This document shows, piece after piece, positions 22,358 to 31,520 of a stretch of 64,000 nucleotides of DNA. The stretch comes from a virus. How positions within the stretch are numbered: the stretch's first letter is position 1; each line of letters starts with the position of its first letter. The stretch covers positions 1 to 64,000 of the IMG/VR virus record IMGVR_UViG_3300050821_001343. One strand, 5' to 3'. A program made the position numbers and the translations under genes. The notes under the pieces were generated by a model. The model made no database searches. It had not been told where the DNA came from and was given only the letters and a program-made list of their open reading frames with translations.

Positions 22358-22729
22358 ATGGAACAAGATTTTTTCAAGGATTTCAACCCAGAGGTAGGGT
22401 TGAATCAGGATGAAGCGTCCCAGTTGGCAGCATTAACTGCCCATCCGGGATTCAAAACCATCCAGAAGATTTTTCGTTGCGGCGTAGACAGTTTCGCTGT
22501 AGCGATGCTCAACACCGATCAAGCGACACCAGAATTGGTTTTAGCACGACACAACGCAGCCAGAACCGCTGCACAGTTTTACACTTGGGTTATTTCGAGG
22601 ATCAACCACGTCAAGGAAGATTACATCAACTCGATACCCAGTAACAAGCCGATTGAATCGGTTGAAAATTTGGACCTTGGTGATGAAACCACGGTTGAGG
22701 AAATTGGCACTGAGGAGAGCCTATTCTAA
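22358..22729 (+). CDS. Hypothetical protein between portal and scaffold
   Basis: 123 residues, helical with an acidic C-terminus. It is placed as in many podovirus-like phages, where a short helical protein follows the portal gene; no function is assigned. AAAGGAG precedes ATG 22358 and the last base overlaps the next start. Confidence 0.75.
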   Translation: MEQDFFKDFNPEVGLNQDEASQLAALTAHPGFKTIQKIFRCGVDSFAVAMLNTDQATPELVLARHNAARTAAQFYTWVISRINHVKEDYINSIPSNKPIESVENLDLGDETTVEEIGTEESLF

Positions 22730-23685
22730 TGGCAAACGAGATACAGGTAGAAACTCCAGTTGAGAAGGTACACAACTACCAGCCGACTGATGATGAAGGA
22801 AGGCCAATTGGCGGAAAACAGGTAATTAAGTACACGACTCAAGATGAGTTGGTTCAGAAGCTAGAACAACAGACCGTTCTTCTTATTCGTAAACTGCGTC
22901 AAGAGACAAAGAAAAACAGACTAGGGATTGTTGAAGATGAGGTCATTTCTGACGACGCGCAGAGGTTTGATGGGCCAATTGAATTCAACCCCGTCGAACT
23001 AAGCGAAGATCAGCGTTATGACATTTCCCGTAGACTGCTTGATCCAACCACTGCCTCCGATGCTACTTCAGAACTCGTTGAAGCCCGTCTTGGAGCACCG
23101 CTGGATTTAATTGGCAAGACTCTCCGGGACATGCAGCAAAAGACCATTAACCTACAAGCGAAGATTGAAGCCGGTGCGTTCATTGCCGACAACCCGGACT
23201 ATTACCGTTGTAATGAGAATTTCGAAGCAATTGCTGCTTGGATTTCTCGTTACGGTCTAGCCCCTGTCAAGGCAAATTTCCAAAAAGCCTATGACACTTT
23301 GAAGGCGCAGGGAATTCTCATTAACGGTGCGGCACCAGACCCCGTGATTATTCCGGTTGTAGAACCAATCGTTGATGATCAGCCTCTTCGTGAAGAGATT
23401 CCGGTAGAGAATCAAGTCCCTGTGGAAGTTGCCCCTGCACCACCTGTACATCGTATTCCAAGTGGACTGACAAGAGAAAATGCCTCAGATACCGGACAGA
23501 CTGTGAAGCCCGCCAGCGACATTGTATTTGAATTCACTCAGAACGGACAGAAAACTGTCCTCACTGGACTTGCGGCTGTATCTGCAATGCCAAGTGAGGA
23601 ATATAAACGCCGCCTTCTAACTGACAGGACATTCGCTAAGAAGGTTGAACAACTTGAAGCTGATGCAAAAAAGCCGAGACGATAA
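22729..23685 (+). CDS. Probable scaffolding/head-assembly protein
   Basis: 318 residues. Charged coiled-coil region near 36-60 (DELVQKLEQQTVLLIRKLRQ), Pro/Val-rich linker in the third quarter and a basic C-terminus (KKPRR). Composition, length and position between portal and capsid genes fit a scaffold. A YYRCNENFEAIAAWI segment (about 155-170) is similar to those in other head-region phage proteins. No protease motif. Confidence 0.65.
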   Translation: MANEIQVETPVEKVHNYQPTDDEGRPIGGKQVIKYTTQDELVQKLEQQTVLLIRKLRQETKKNRLGIVEDEVISDDAQRFDGPIEFNPVELSEDQRYDISRRLLDPTTASDATSELVEARLGAPLDLIGKTLRDMQQKTINLQAKIEAGAFIADNPDYYRCNENFEAIAAWISRYGLAPVKANFQKAYDTLKAQGILINGAAPDPVIIPVVEPIVDDQPLREEIPVENQVPVEVAPAPPVHRIPSGLTRENASDTGQTVKPASDIVFEFTQNGQKTVLTGLAAVSAMPSEEYKRRLLTDRTFAKKVEQLEADAKKPRR

Positions 23686-24096
23686 ATGATTCGCCGTGCA
23701 ACCTCGCAGGATTATCCTGCTATCTACGCCATTGAGAAAGCATGTTTTGAGGACCCAATCCCCAATTATGAAATGCTCCCGGTGCTGCAAGAGGGGAACA
23801 CATGGGTCGTTGAAGAGGACGGTAAGATAGTAGGTTGCTTGATGGCAGCTTATACTTATGCGGTGCAAATTTACTCAATCGCAATTCTCCCTGAGTTTCA
23901 GAAAAAGGGATTCGGTTGGGACTTGCTCTCTGCTTTCCAAGATTTTTACAAAGGGTATGGATTGACTTATCTGCATGTTGATAAGACAAACCCCGCCCAA
24001 AACCTGTATCAGAAATTTGGGTACAAAGTTGTAGATGAAGCAATTGATTACTATGGACCGGGCAAAGATGCATGGTACATGGTAAAATACCTTTAG
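23686..24096 (+). CDS. GNAT-family N-acetyltransferase
   Basis: 136 residues. RimI-like pattern: MIRRATSQDYPAIYAIEKACF, then VEEDGKIVGCLMA, the acetyl-CoA loop FQKKGFG (about 86-92) and LYQKFGYKVV. It abuts the scaffold stop with no gap and lies directly before the capsid leader, so it is expressed with head genes. It could acetylate a virion protein, or a host protein or small molecule. Confidence 0.9.
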   Translation: MIRRATSQDYPAIYAIEKACFEDPIPNYEMLPVLQEGNTWVVEEDGKIVGCLMAAYTYAVQIYSIAILPEFQKKGFGWDLLSAFQDFYKGYGLTYLHVDKTNPAQNLYQKFGYKVVDEAIDYYGPGKDAWYMVKYL

Positions 24097-24111
24097 GAGA
24101 TTGCAAATCCG

Positions 24112-24326
24112 GCATAGGGCCGGTCCCAGTCGCCTAACTAGCATTCGCAGTCGGATTACTGTAGAGCTACCAACGAGCGTGAGGCAACCCTGATTGAAGT
24201 CTTAGTCGGGGTCATTGAAAATCCCAGTCGGATTACTGGAGAGAAGTAAGTGACGCAAAAGGACATGGAGTTCTATTCTCTGGGAGGAGAATACGAATAG
24301 ATTTTCCACTATAAGGAAAATACTAA
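24112..24326 (+). promoter_or_regulatory. Structured capsid leader with twin hairpins
   Basis: Before the capsid gene: CCGGC/GCCGG hairpin near 24112, two copies of CAGTCGGATTACTG (24148-24161 and 24225-24238), each a CAGT/ACTG hairpin with loop CGGATT and each followed by one base and AGAG. Between them is a CCCTGATT/AGTCGGGG stem. A last hairpin TATTCTC/GAGAATA (24274-24293) hides a GGGAGGAG sequence. The actual ribosome site is AAGGA near 24315. This looks like a protein- or ligand-bound 5' leader. Confidence 0.6.
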
Positions 24327-24327
24327 C

Positions 24328-25359
24328 ATGGCTTTTAGTCCATCTAGTAATAGTCAGTCAAATCTGCCTCAGTCAACGGTGCGTTACTACGACAAGAAAT
24401 TCCGTGAGAACTTGAAGGCACAAACTCCGTTCGTAGCATGTTCTGAGCGTCTTGATCTACCCATGAAGTCGGGTAACCAGTACGAGCTATTCATGTACGT
24501 GCCTCTAGCAGCCAACACAACTCAGACAACTGAGGGTACTGTTGGTAGCGGTATCTCGGTCAATGTTCTTACCACAACCTCAACAATTGGTGAGTACGCT
24601 GATTACGCTAACTTCTCAAGTCTGTCACTTGCTACCGCAATCGACAACACAGTTGAGAACGTAGCGCGTGAACTTGCATACCGCCTTGGCGAGTCTCTAA
24701 GCGGTCTTGTCCGTGCAACTGCTGACGGTGCAAACGCGGTTGACTCTTCAGTGCTTGTAGAACTTGGAGCAACATCACTAACTGCATTTACGACTCTCAG
24801 CCTCAACCAGATTCGTAACTCTGTGCAGAGCCTTGCAGGTCGTTCGGTTCGTCCGTTCGATGAGGGTTCAAAGACATTCGCTGGTGTAATTCACCCGTTT
24901 GCTCTTGGCGACGTTCTTGCTGACAACAGCAACGACTCACCGATTGACATCCTGAAGCACACCCCAGTGGGTCTAGCACGCATGGAAGACCTGATTTCTG
25001 TTGACTTGACAGAAATGATCGAATTGCCTTCAACCGGCGTTCGTTTCTTCCAGACCAACCAAGTCACCAGCACTGCGAACTATAAGGCGGTAACAGGGCT
25101 AACCGCTCTGCGTACTTATATCTTCGGACGTGACGGCATCTTCTCTATCAAGCTTGGCGCACAGGGAGATACTGGTTTCGGTGACGGTGAGTGGCAGAAC
25201 ATCAAGTGCAACATCGTGCAGAATGCAGCACCAACGGTTGCTGATCCAGAAGGTCTAATCCCCGGATGGACAAGCTATCGTGTACACTTCACGACTAGCC
25301 TTGGACCTGATACGACAATCCGTATCCGCGAAATCGACGCGGCTTCAGCAATCAGCTAA
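24328..25359 (+). CDS. Major capsid protein, N4-gp56-like
   Basis: 343 residues. The N-terminal YYDKKFRENLKAQTPF and the LPMKSGNQYELFMYVPL strand are characteristic of the N4-gp56-like capsid family (HK97 fold). A-domain-like centre with FDEGSKTFAGVIHP. It forms the head shell. The codon choice is clearly optimised relative to neighbours (CGT, GGT, CTT repeatedly), as expected for the most abundant protein. Confidence 0.88.
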   Translation: MAFSPSSNSQSNLPQSTVRYYDKKFRENLKAQTPFVACSERLDLPMKSGNQYELFMYVPLAANTTQTTEGTVGSGISVNVLTTTSTIGEYADYANFSSLSLATAIDNTVENVARELAYRLGESLSGLVRATADGANAVDSSVLVELGATSLTAFTTLSLNQIRNSVQSLAGRSVRPFDEGSKTFAGVIHPFALGDVLADNSNDSPIDILKHTPVGLARMEDLISVDLTEMIELPSTGVRFFQTNQVTSTANYKAVTGLTALRTYIFGRDGIFSIKLGAQGDTGFGDGEWQNIKCNIVQNAAPTVADPEGLIPGWTSYRVHFTTSLGPDTTIRIREIDAASAIS

Positions 25360-25425
25360 TAACTGAGCTAGGCATTTTCGGTTCACTTAAGGGGCGGGTG
25401 CTCTCGCCCCTACAAAGGAGAAAAA

Positions 25426-25938
25426 ATGGGTTTACTAAATCAAGTATTTCAGGGCAATCCTAACATCCTTGGCGATGTTGCAGCGGGCGGTAGTTCAATC
25501 GCCCCCAACGTTGGCATCGACACTGTGGATGGGACATTGTTTCTGAGCGCAGGTAACGGATGGGTGCCCCTATCGGGTGTGGCTCAGAAGGCAGTCGCTT
25601 CAGCACAGGTAGCAAACAATGCTAACGTGCTGACTTTTACTGCTCCTGTAAACGGTCTGTATGAGGTTAATCTTTATGAAGTATCGACTAACGCTCCAAC
25701 GGCTGCTACACTTCCTGCCATTACAGTAACATATACTGATCTGGATTCTAATGCATCAGTAACGGACACCCTAGCAGATGTCGCTTCAGTTGGCGCGGCT
25801 GGTGTGGTTAACCAAGGATCGTTCCTCGTAAACGTCAAGGCAGGCGGAACAATAGTTGTCGCAACGACAAGCTATGCTGCCGGAAGTGGTACGGCACTCG
25901 CTTACACAGTTAAAGCCCGTGTAAGTTATCGCGGCTAA
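25426..25938 (+). CDS. Virion decoration-like protein
   Basis: 170 residues, beta-rich. The N-terminal module (VFQGNPNILGDVAAGG, NVGIDTVDGTLFLSAGNGW) is shared with the protein at 13614-14735. The C-terminal 120 residues look like a jelly-roll or C1q/TNF-like sandwich (NGLYEVNLYEVS, GTIVVATTSY). Location after the capsid gene suggests head decoration. AAAGGAG before ATG. Confidence 0.7.
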   Translation: MGLLNQVFQGNPNILGDVAAGGSSIAPNVGIDTVDGTLFLSAGNGWVPLSGVAQKAVASAQVANNANVLTFTAPVNGLYEVNLYEVSTNAPTAATLPAITVTYTDLDSNASVTDTLADVASVGAAGVVNQGSFLVNVKAGGTIVVATTSYAAGSGTALAYTVKARVSYRG

Positions 25939-25955
25939 TAGGAGAAAAATAAAAA

Positions 25956-26930
25956 ATGGCTAACGTTCAAGAATCATATCCTACCCAAACGACAGGTTTG
26001 GGAGTGGCCGCAAAGATTTCCGTTCTGGGTAATCTAGCCGGGGGAACAGCGGTTCCCGGTTACAACGATATTTGGCTTTCGGTTTCAGGGGCCACATACA
26101 ACGGTGTAACTTATCCATCAACTTTCCAGCTTAATCCGCAACTTCAGGATGTTGCTGGAAACGAAATCACCTTTGGTACAAGTTTCGTACTGTCCTCAGT
26201 GGCAAGTTCCAGCGGCAACACAGCCGTCTACACAGGTACTATCGGCGTAAAAGCTAATAGTCTTGTTGGTCAGACCTTTGTGGTCGCAGGGTTCGTAACC
26301 CACGCAAGTAACAACGGGACATTCATTTGTACCGCCAATAACGGAAGCACAACCATTACCCTTGAGAACGCCGCTGCGGTGTCAGAAAGCGCATCAGCAA
26401 CAGCTACCTCTCAGGAGTCAAATGAGAATGTATTTGTGCTATCGGCTGCTGCTAACGCAAGCGCAGGGACAACTGTCTACACCGGCACCATCGGTGTTGC
26501 AGCAAATAGTCTTGTGGGCAAGACGGTTCTTATTGCAGGATTTGTAACACATACTGTCAACAACGGTACATTTGTGGTCACCGCCAATAACGGAAGCACA
26601 ACTATCACTGTTGCGAACACAGCAGGTGTTGCTGAGTCTGCTGCATCGACAGCTACCACAGAGCCACAGGATTCCGAGCTAACTTATGTCGTATATCCTG
26701 CAAAGACACTGACAGGCAACACCTATCAGCCTTTGGGCACAAGCACTGCTATTGCCACTGTGTCATCGAGCGGCCTGCTTACAGCAGTTGCTCCGGGTGG
26801 AGTTGAAGTTGAAGTTTCGTACCCAACCTTCGACAACACCATCGGAGACATTGTTTCTAGCGGCAATCCGATGAATGGTCTGCCAGTCAACAAGATTTTC
26901 GCGGCCATCAATCTGACAGTGTTCCCCTAA
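25956..26930 (+). CDS. Ig-like virion protein with internal duplication
   Basis: 324 residues. Two tandem repeats of about 75 residues (about 77-152 and 159-236) share VYTGTIGV.ANSLVG, VAGFVTH...NNGTF and TANNGSTTIT. The C-terminal part (ATVSSSGLLTAVAPGGVEVEVSY) is a bacterial Ig-like (Big_2-type) domain. It likely decorates the capsid or tail. A terminator follows. Confidence 0.75.
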   Translation: MANVQESYPTQTTGLGVAAKISVLGNLAGGTAVPGYNDIWLSVSGATYNGVTYPSTFQLNPQLQDVAGNEITFGTSFVLSSVASSSGNTAVYTGTIGVKANSLVGQTFVVAGFVTHASNNGTFICTANNGSTTITLENAAAVSESASATATSQESNENVFVLSAAANASAGTTVYTGTIGVAANSLVGKTVLIAGFVTHTVNNGTFVVTANNGSTTITVANTAGVAESAASTATTEPQDSELTYVVYPAKTLTGNTYQPLGTSTAIATVSSSGLLTAVAPGGVEVEVSYPTFDNTIGDIVSSGNPMNGLPVNKIFAAINLTVFP

Positions 26931-26946
26931 GAAATAAATAATGAAC

Positions 26947-26977
26947 AAAGAGGCTCGCTACGGTTGGGAGCCTCTTT
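26947..26977 (+). terminator. Intrinsic-terminator-like hairpin
   Basis: AAAGAGGCTC and GAGCCTCTTT pair exactly (10 bp, 11-base loop) right after the Ig-like gene. The U-run is only three bases, so it may be partial, letting some transcription pass to later genes. Confidence 0.75.
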
Positions 26978-27009
26978 GAGCATTAGTATTCTTAATACTG
27001 GAGGGTATT

Positions 27010-27297
27010 ATGGATCACGAGAACGAGCAGTTAGAAGTGGTACAAAAACAGAACCGGATTCTGCGCGGGGCACTTTCAGCTACGCGCAAAATCAACCAAA
27101 TCACAAAACAATATAACGATGCAATCTTTGAGGAACTGTGCAACACCGAGGCAGACCATGGAGCAACGTTAGCTATGGAACAACTTTGGGCGCTTGGGGA
27201 TTTAGGAAAGCATGTCTGCGGTCCAAAGGACTATGATCGTATAGTCGAAATCTATCTGGCAGCGCTACGAGTAGCGTTAAAGACTGAGCAGAAGTAG
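27010..27297 (+). CDS. Hypothetical helical protein
   Basis: 95 residues, coiled-coil-like N-terminus (ENEQLEVVQKQNRILRGAL) followed by further helices. GGAG precedes ATG 27010. Not recognised; between two terminators. Confidence 0.7.
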   Translation: MDHENEQLEVVQKQNRILRGALSATRKINQITKQYNDAIFEELCNTEADHGATLAMEQLWALGDLGKHVCGPKDYDRIVEIYLAALRVALKTEQK

Positions 27298-27299
27298 AT

Positions 27300-27478
27300 A
27301 AGACCCCGGATACCATAGCAGCAAAGTTGGGCAAGAAGAACTTGGTTCGTCACCAAGCGGACCCGCGAAGTCATGCGCGGCATGGGCTGTATACCATGCT
27401 TCCTACGCCTCGATACAGCAAGTGCAGATGGCATTGCTCAACGATGACGAATTGCAGCCTACGGGCTGCACTTTTTTT
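27300..27478 (+). terminator. Non-coding stretch with hairpins and strong terminator
   Basis: The gap 27298-27645 holds no convincing gene. It has hairpins CTTGGT/ACCAAG (about 27340-27357) and GCATGG/CCATGC, then a clear intrinsic terminator TGCAGCC-TACG-GGCTGCA followed by seven Ts (27453-27478). Beyond it a GTGGGT/ACCCAC hairpin lies near 27498, then only leader sequence. Confidence 0.85.
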
Positions 27479-27645
27479 GCTAATAGGGATTCCTAAGTGG
27501 GTGGATTACCCACGACCGATGATCTATCAGCTACATCTTTTCCCGTCAGGTGTGTACAGCCGGGTGAAAAGACCTTCCCTTACGGAGAGTTATAGACTTC
27601 CCCTAGACGAAGGACATGTTATTAGATGCTTTGAGGAGGGCATTT

Positions 27646-27846
27646 ATGGAAATATTAGGATATAAGATTTCCCCTTACAAACAGTTACATCCTAATATAT
27701 GGGGTATCGGATTTTATGTGTTAGAACTTTCGACAGTTACGAGCGTTGCAACAGGACTTACATACCAAGGATGCAGGTATATTACTTTTAGAATTGGCAA
27801 TAAAGGTTGGTCAATCGAAAAATTGATTACAAAAGAGGCAATCTAA
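27646..27846 (+). CDS. Small hypothetical protein
   Basis: 66 residues from ATG 27646, with GAGGAGGG 6 bases before; longer frames start upstream without a site. Mixed alpha/beta, aromatic-rich. Its stop overlaps the next start (TAATG). Confidence 0.6.
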   Translation: MEILGYKISPYKQLHPNIWGIGFYVLELSTVTSVATGLTYQGCRYITFRIGNKGWSIEKLITKEAI

Positions 27847-28505
27847 TGACACAACCAACCGTGCAGGAGATACAAGCAACTCAAGGAACGCGCCTGAGTG
27901 AGACAGCGCCATGGGAAAGCTACGATTCAGAACTATCGGGACCTAAAATGTCCTCGGAGCTAGCGAGTCAGGTAGCGGCCTATTCGGAACAGCGTTATAA
28001 AGATGCTCCACAATCTTCTGAGTCTCAGGAAGTTCTCGCAGAGAACCGCGAGATTAACGAAGAGATTGCAAAACAGTATCAGTGGCTTGATCCGAAGGAT
28101 TACGCGGATGTGGAAGCACGAGTCGGACGAGTGATGTCCCATGCGGACTTTATCACTAAGCTGAGACAACTTGGTGTGACTTGTTTCTATAAGCAACACC
28201 CACACCAAGACAAACTAACATTGCTATATTTACCGAAGAATGGAAAAGAGTTAGAAGTCGCATGTTGGGCGCAGTTCGGGCAGATGCCTGAATTATCCAT
28301 CATGAACTTTGATGCTTACGGCGCACCGCTCGCGGAAAGACGCCGTGGGTGGAGAACATGTTTGCTTCAAATCATTCTGAAAGGAATTATTACAGAGGAA
28401 AAAGCAAACGAAGTATTCGGCAAGCCGGGACAGACCAAGGCATTTGACCGATACAACTCACTGCTACAGGCATTCAGAAATGCTGGCAGCAGTCTAGGCG
28501 AATAG
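27846..28505 (+). CDS. Hypothetical protein
   Basis: 219 residues from ATG 27846, coupled to the previous stop. Disordered first 50 residues, then an alpha/beta part with YVEAR-like KDYADVEARVGRVM and a C-terminal ERRRGWRTCLLQIILKG segment typical of phage virion-region proteins of unknown role. No enzymatic motif. Confidence 0.7.
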   Translation: MTQPTVQEIQATQGTRLSETAPWESYDSELSGPKMSSELASQVAAYSEQRYKDAPQSSESQEVLAENREINEEIAKQYQWLDPKDYADVEARVGRVMSHADFITKLRQLGVTCFYKQHPHQDKLTLLYLPKNGKELEVACWAQFGQMPELSIMNFDAYGAPLAERRRGWRTCLLQIILKGIITEEKANEVFGKPGQTKAFDRYNSLLQAFRNAGSSLGE

Positions 28506-28516
28506 GAGAGGAGACT

Positions 28517-29137
28517 ATGAGTAATCTAGGAGATATTGTGCAGGGTAGCGTAACGGCCCCCTCGCTAACAGGTGTTGAGAATCTCGGCGGAGCACCGGCC
28601 AAGAACAGCAAGAAAGAAATTGAAGCACTTGATTTGGAAGCGAAGCAGCTTGAAGTTGCATCCAAGAAGCTTGAGATTCTAGAGAAGCAGGCGAATCTAC
28701 AGGACCTACAGGAGCGCCTTGCAGAGCGTGAGTTGAAGCGCGAGAACAAGCGTCAGAGAAGTCTAACTAACGGTCAGACGTTGAAGCAGCTTGCTACAAA
28801 CGATGCTGCCGCACAGAAGCGTTGTAACCATCGTAAAGGTGGTAACGGTGCTCACGGTGTTGTAGGCGGACAGGGCGATGATTCTCAGTACGCAGTGCTC
28901 AAACACACATTTGCTAATGGAGATATGTGGGTTCGTTGCCTACGTTGTGGAAAGACATGGAAGCCGCCTATTCAGGAGTCGTTCAAGACTGAAGCCGAGT
29001 TTTTGGCCGCAGTTGTCGTTTACGAAACTGCTGTCAACTTCCAGACTCGTAACGTTGCGTCAGGTTCGTGTCAGTTCCGGTTCTCGGACGGCGGAAAGTA
29101 TTACCGCGAAGTCACCGCAAACTCAACCCTTCGCTAA
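28517..29137 (+). CDS. Coiled-coil protein with zinc ribbon
   Basis: 206 residues. Long charged coiled coil (about 30-85; KKEIEALDLEAKQLEVASKK onwards), then CNH...CLRCGKTW (about 102-140), a zinc ribbon spaced widely, like the second cluster of the protein at 393-1433. The C-terminal part is beta-like (GSCQFRFSDGGKYYREV). Probably a structural or assembly protein. Confidence 0.75.
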   Translation: MSNLGDIVQGSVTAPSLTGVENLGGAPAKNSKKEIEALDLEAKQLEVASKKLEILEKQANLQDLQERLAERELKRENKRQRSLTNGQTLKQLATNDAAAQKRCNHRKGGNGAHGVVGGQGDDSQYAVLKHTFANGDMWVRCLRCGKTWKPPIQESFKTEAEFLAAVVVYETAVNFQTRNVASGSCQFRFSDGGKYYREVTANSTLR

Positions 29138-29149
29138 ACAGGAGCTACA

Positions 29150-30508
29150 ATGGCCGCACAAGTTGTTCAAATTCCATTTACAACTCCCAACGCTGGTAAC
29201 TTTACGTTGCCTCAATCGTTGGGAGTGGTTCCCGGATCAGTAATTTTCGAGATGACTAGCGGCGGTGCTGTTTATTTTCAGCCTGCAAGGTTCGATGCAA
29301 ACAATTTGTACCTAGTAGCATCTGCTGCTGGACTTACAGGTTACGCAATTGTATTTGCAGCATCAAGTCCTTCCTTTCTTATCCCCGGACAAGCCAACTC
29401 AACAATTCAATTGCAAGAAGTTGTGGACGATGCTTCGACACTCGGTGATGTAGCCCCTGCACTTTCTACAGGCGGGTCCTCGCGTGACCCTGCCCTTTCC
29501 ATTGCAAACGACGTGATGCAGGCAATGATTAACGGAGGACCCGGAGGACAGCCTTACAACTGGAAATGGAATCGCTACAATCTTCCGGTGTTTTATACCA
29601 ACAGTTTGCAGCAAGACTATTTCATTCCTAATCTTGTGAACATCGGATGGCTTGAAAGCGGGTGGGCTGTAGACATCAATCAAACATCAATACCGAAACA
29701 ATCCTATCCTGTTGAGATAGATAAAGACTTGCTGGTAATGAACAACCAAAGCGGATACATTGGTAAAGCCGCATGGCTACCTAACAGTGTACTCAACACA
29801 GGCACGTGGGGAGCACAACCTCTTGGACCTACAGCGGGTAATCCGTCTGGGCAAACGACTCTGCCGGGACCAAATCTAACCGGACAGCAAAATCCCGGAC
29901 CAAACGTATTGTATACGAATCCACTTGGACAGCTTGTTACACCGTACAACGCAACAACCGCGATCAAAGACCCGAATGGTAACCTGTGGTGTTTGACAAC
30001 TTACGGCGTGTGCGGGGCTACACAACCAACATGGCCTACAAGTCCAGTTTATCCCACACTCCGCAACCCGAACTTGATTGCAACCACGGTAACAGATGGC
30101 ACATGTGTATGGACCGCCATTAACCCTTATGGACAGGGCATCAGGTTGAGTCCTATGCCGCCGCAGAGCGGTATCATTTGGGCGATTCAGTTAGTCGGTC
30201 AGATGGTTGCCCCTCGTTTCTTCAGGCTCTCGCAATACTTGAACCCTCTTCCTGATACAATGGAATGGGCGTTCAAACAAGGCTTCTTCGCGGAATGCTA
30301 TCGGAGAAATGCCGATCCAAAGATCAGAGCACGGTATAAGGAAGAACGGCAGAACTGGCTGGAAGCTTTGGACAAAGCGGTACGGCAATATGACCGCGAG
30401 AAAGATGACTTCGGCTTCTACCCCGGCAGTCCGGGAGTCATGGATACTGGATGGGGCTTCAACATGGTGACACCTTCGATGCCTTATGGACCGTGGGTAG
30501 GCTGGTAA
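29150..30508 (+). CDS. Head-tail adaptor-like virion protein
   Basis: 452 residues. The core LSIANDVMQAM...YNWKWNRYNLP and the C-terminal half (MVAPRFFRLSQYLNPLPDTMEW, YKEERQNWLEALDKAV) resemble the next gene product, so the two look like diverged duplicates. A short module with DPNGNLWCLTTYGVCG...PTW is inserted in the middle. Similar proteins in podovirus-like phages sit where T7 tail tubular protein A does. N-terminal 90 residues form an extra beta domain. Confidence 0.65.
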   Translation: MAAQVVQIPFTTPNAGNFTLPQSLGVVPGSVIFEMTSGGAVYFQPARFDANNLYLVASAAGLTGYAIVFAASSPSFLIPGQANSTIQLQEVVDDASTLGDVAPALSTGGSSRDPALSIANDVMQAMINGGPGGQPYNWKWNRYNLPVFYTNSLQQDYFIPNLVNIGWLESGWAVDINQTSIPKQSYPVEIDKDLLVMNNQSGYIGKAAWLPNSVLNTGTWGAQPLGPTAGNPSGQTTLPGPNLTGQQNPGPNVLYTNPLGQLVTPYNATTAIKDPNGNLWCLTTYGVCGATQPTWPTSPVYPTLRNPNLIATTVTDGTCVWTAINPYGQGIRLSPMPPQSGIIWAIQLVGQMVAPRFFRLSQYLNPLPDTMEWAFKQGFFAECYRRNADPKIRARYKEERQNWLEALDKAVRQYDREKDDFGFYPGSPGVMDTGWGFNMVTPSMPYGPWVGW

Positions 30509-30527
30509 CAATTCAAGTGACACCTAT

Positions 30528-30564
30528 ACGGCAGTGCTGGCACCAAAGCCGCGCTGCCGTTTTT
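30528..30564 (+). terminator. Intrinsic terminator
   Basis: ACGGCAG (30528-30534) pairs with CTGCCGT (30554-30560) and runs straight into TTTTT. It lies between the two adaptor-like genes and ends 17 bases before the next start codon, so it may set expression ratios. Confidence 0.75.
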
Positions 30565-30581
30565 CTTTGCATGGAGACAGA

Positions 30582-31508
30582 ATGCCATCAAGTTCTATTC
30601 AACTTTTACAAACCATTGAGTGGGCAAAGAGGTTTATATTTCAACGCCGCACGAACTTTGGCAACTTCAATGAGCCTGCCATTAGCAGCGCCAATACAAT
30701 TCTCCAGACCATACTGGGACCGCCGTTTGCATGGCCGTGGAACAGGGCTGTCACTGGTTTCATTACTACTCCCGGAATACAGGATTACACGATTTTCAAC
30801 TGGCAAGCCACTACGAATGTTTCTCTTGGATATGTACTGGTAGACTCGAATGGGAACAGTCAGTCAGTGACAACAGCCGGTACAACAGGAGCATCCCTTC
30901 CAACGTGGAATGCAACTACAAGCGGGACGACTGCTGATGGATCAGCCGTGTGGACTAACCTTGGTCCTATAGGTCTATCTAATGGCTCTACTACTTACAA
31001 CTTCTCGTGGATTGAAACGGCTTCACTGAATGCACCACAGGTTAACGGTAATGGGACAGTTTGGAAAGAGATTTCAAACAAGAATATGCTTGCTGTAGAA
31101 TCGAATACAGATCGTCCACACAGCATCTCCCCACAATTCACGGATGTGAACGGAAACATTACTTTCCGCTTGATGCCCTGTCCTGATAAAGCATATCCTG
31201 TATCTATCACGATGCAGCAAAAGGCTCCCTTGTTCACAGAAATTAGCCAAGAATGGGCACCAGTTCCAGACTATTTTAGTCATGTATACAACTGGGGATT
31301 CTTGAGTTTGATGTTCATGTTTGCTGATGACCCCGGTAGAGCGCAGTTCGCTAATCAGAAGTTTGTAGCACATCTTCTAAGTTCCGCTCATGGACTAACA
31401 GACACCGAACGCAACATTTGGCTCAACAACTGGCAGGCGGTATCAGGACAACAAGTAATCCTCGCAACGAACATTCAACAAGGATTCCAAGGCAGAACAG
31501 CGTTATAA
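30582..31508 (+). CDS. Second adaptor-like virion protein
   Basis: 308 residues from ATG 30582 (GGAGACAG before it). SSANTILQTILGPPFAWPWNR matches the corresponding part of the preceding protein, as does a module DSNGNSQSVTTAGTTG...PTW and a helical end (YFSHVYNWGFLSLMFMFADD, RAQFANQKFVAHLLS). Adaptor or tail-completion role inferred from order and length. Confidence 0.65.
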   Translation: MPSSSIQLLQTIEWAKRFIFQRRTNFGNFNEPAISSANTILQTILGPPFAWPWNRAVTGFITTPGIQDYTIFNWQATTNVSLGYVLVDSNGNSQSVTTAGTTGASLPTWNATTSGTTADGSAVWTNLGPIGLSNGSTTYNFSWIETASLNAPQVNGNGTVWKEISNKNMLAVESNTDRPHSISPQFTDVNGNITFRLMPCPDKAYPVSITMQQKAPLFTEISQEWAPVPDYFSHVYNWGFLSLMFMFADDPGRAQFANQKFVAHLLSSAHGLTDTERNIWLNNWQAVSGQQVILATNIQQGFQGRTAL

Positions 31509-31520
31509 GCGGAGCAATAA

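Noticed and set aside
27327-27665. A 112-codon frame from TTG in the gap before 27646
   Set aside because: It runs through an intrinsic terminator and several hairpins, has no ribosome site and an erratic composition.
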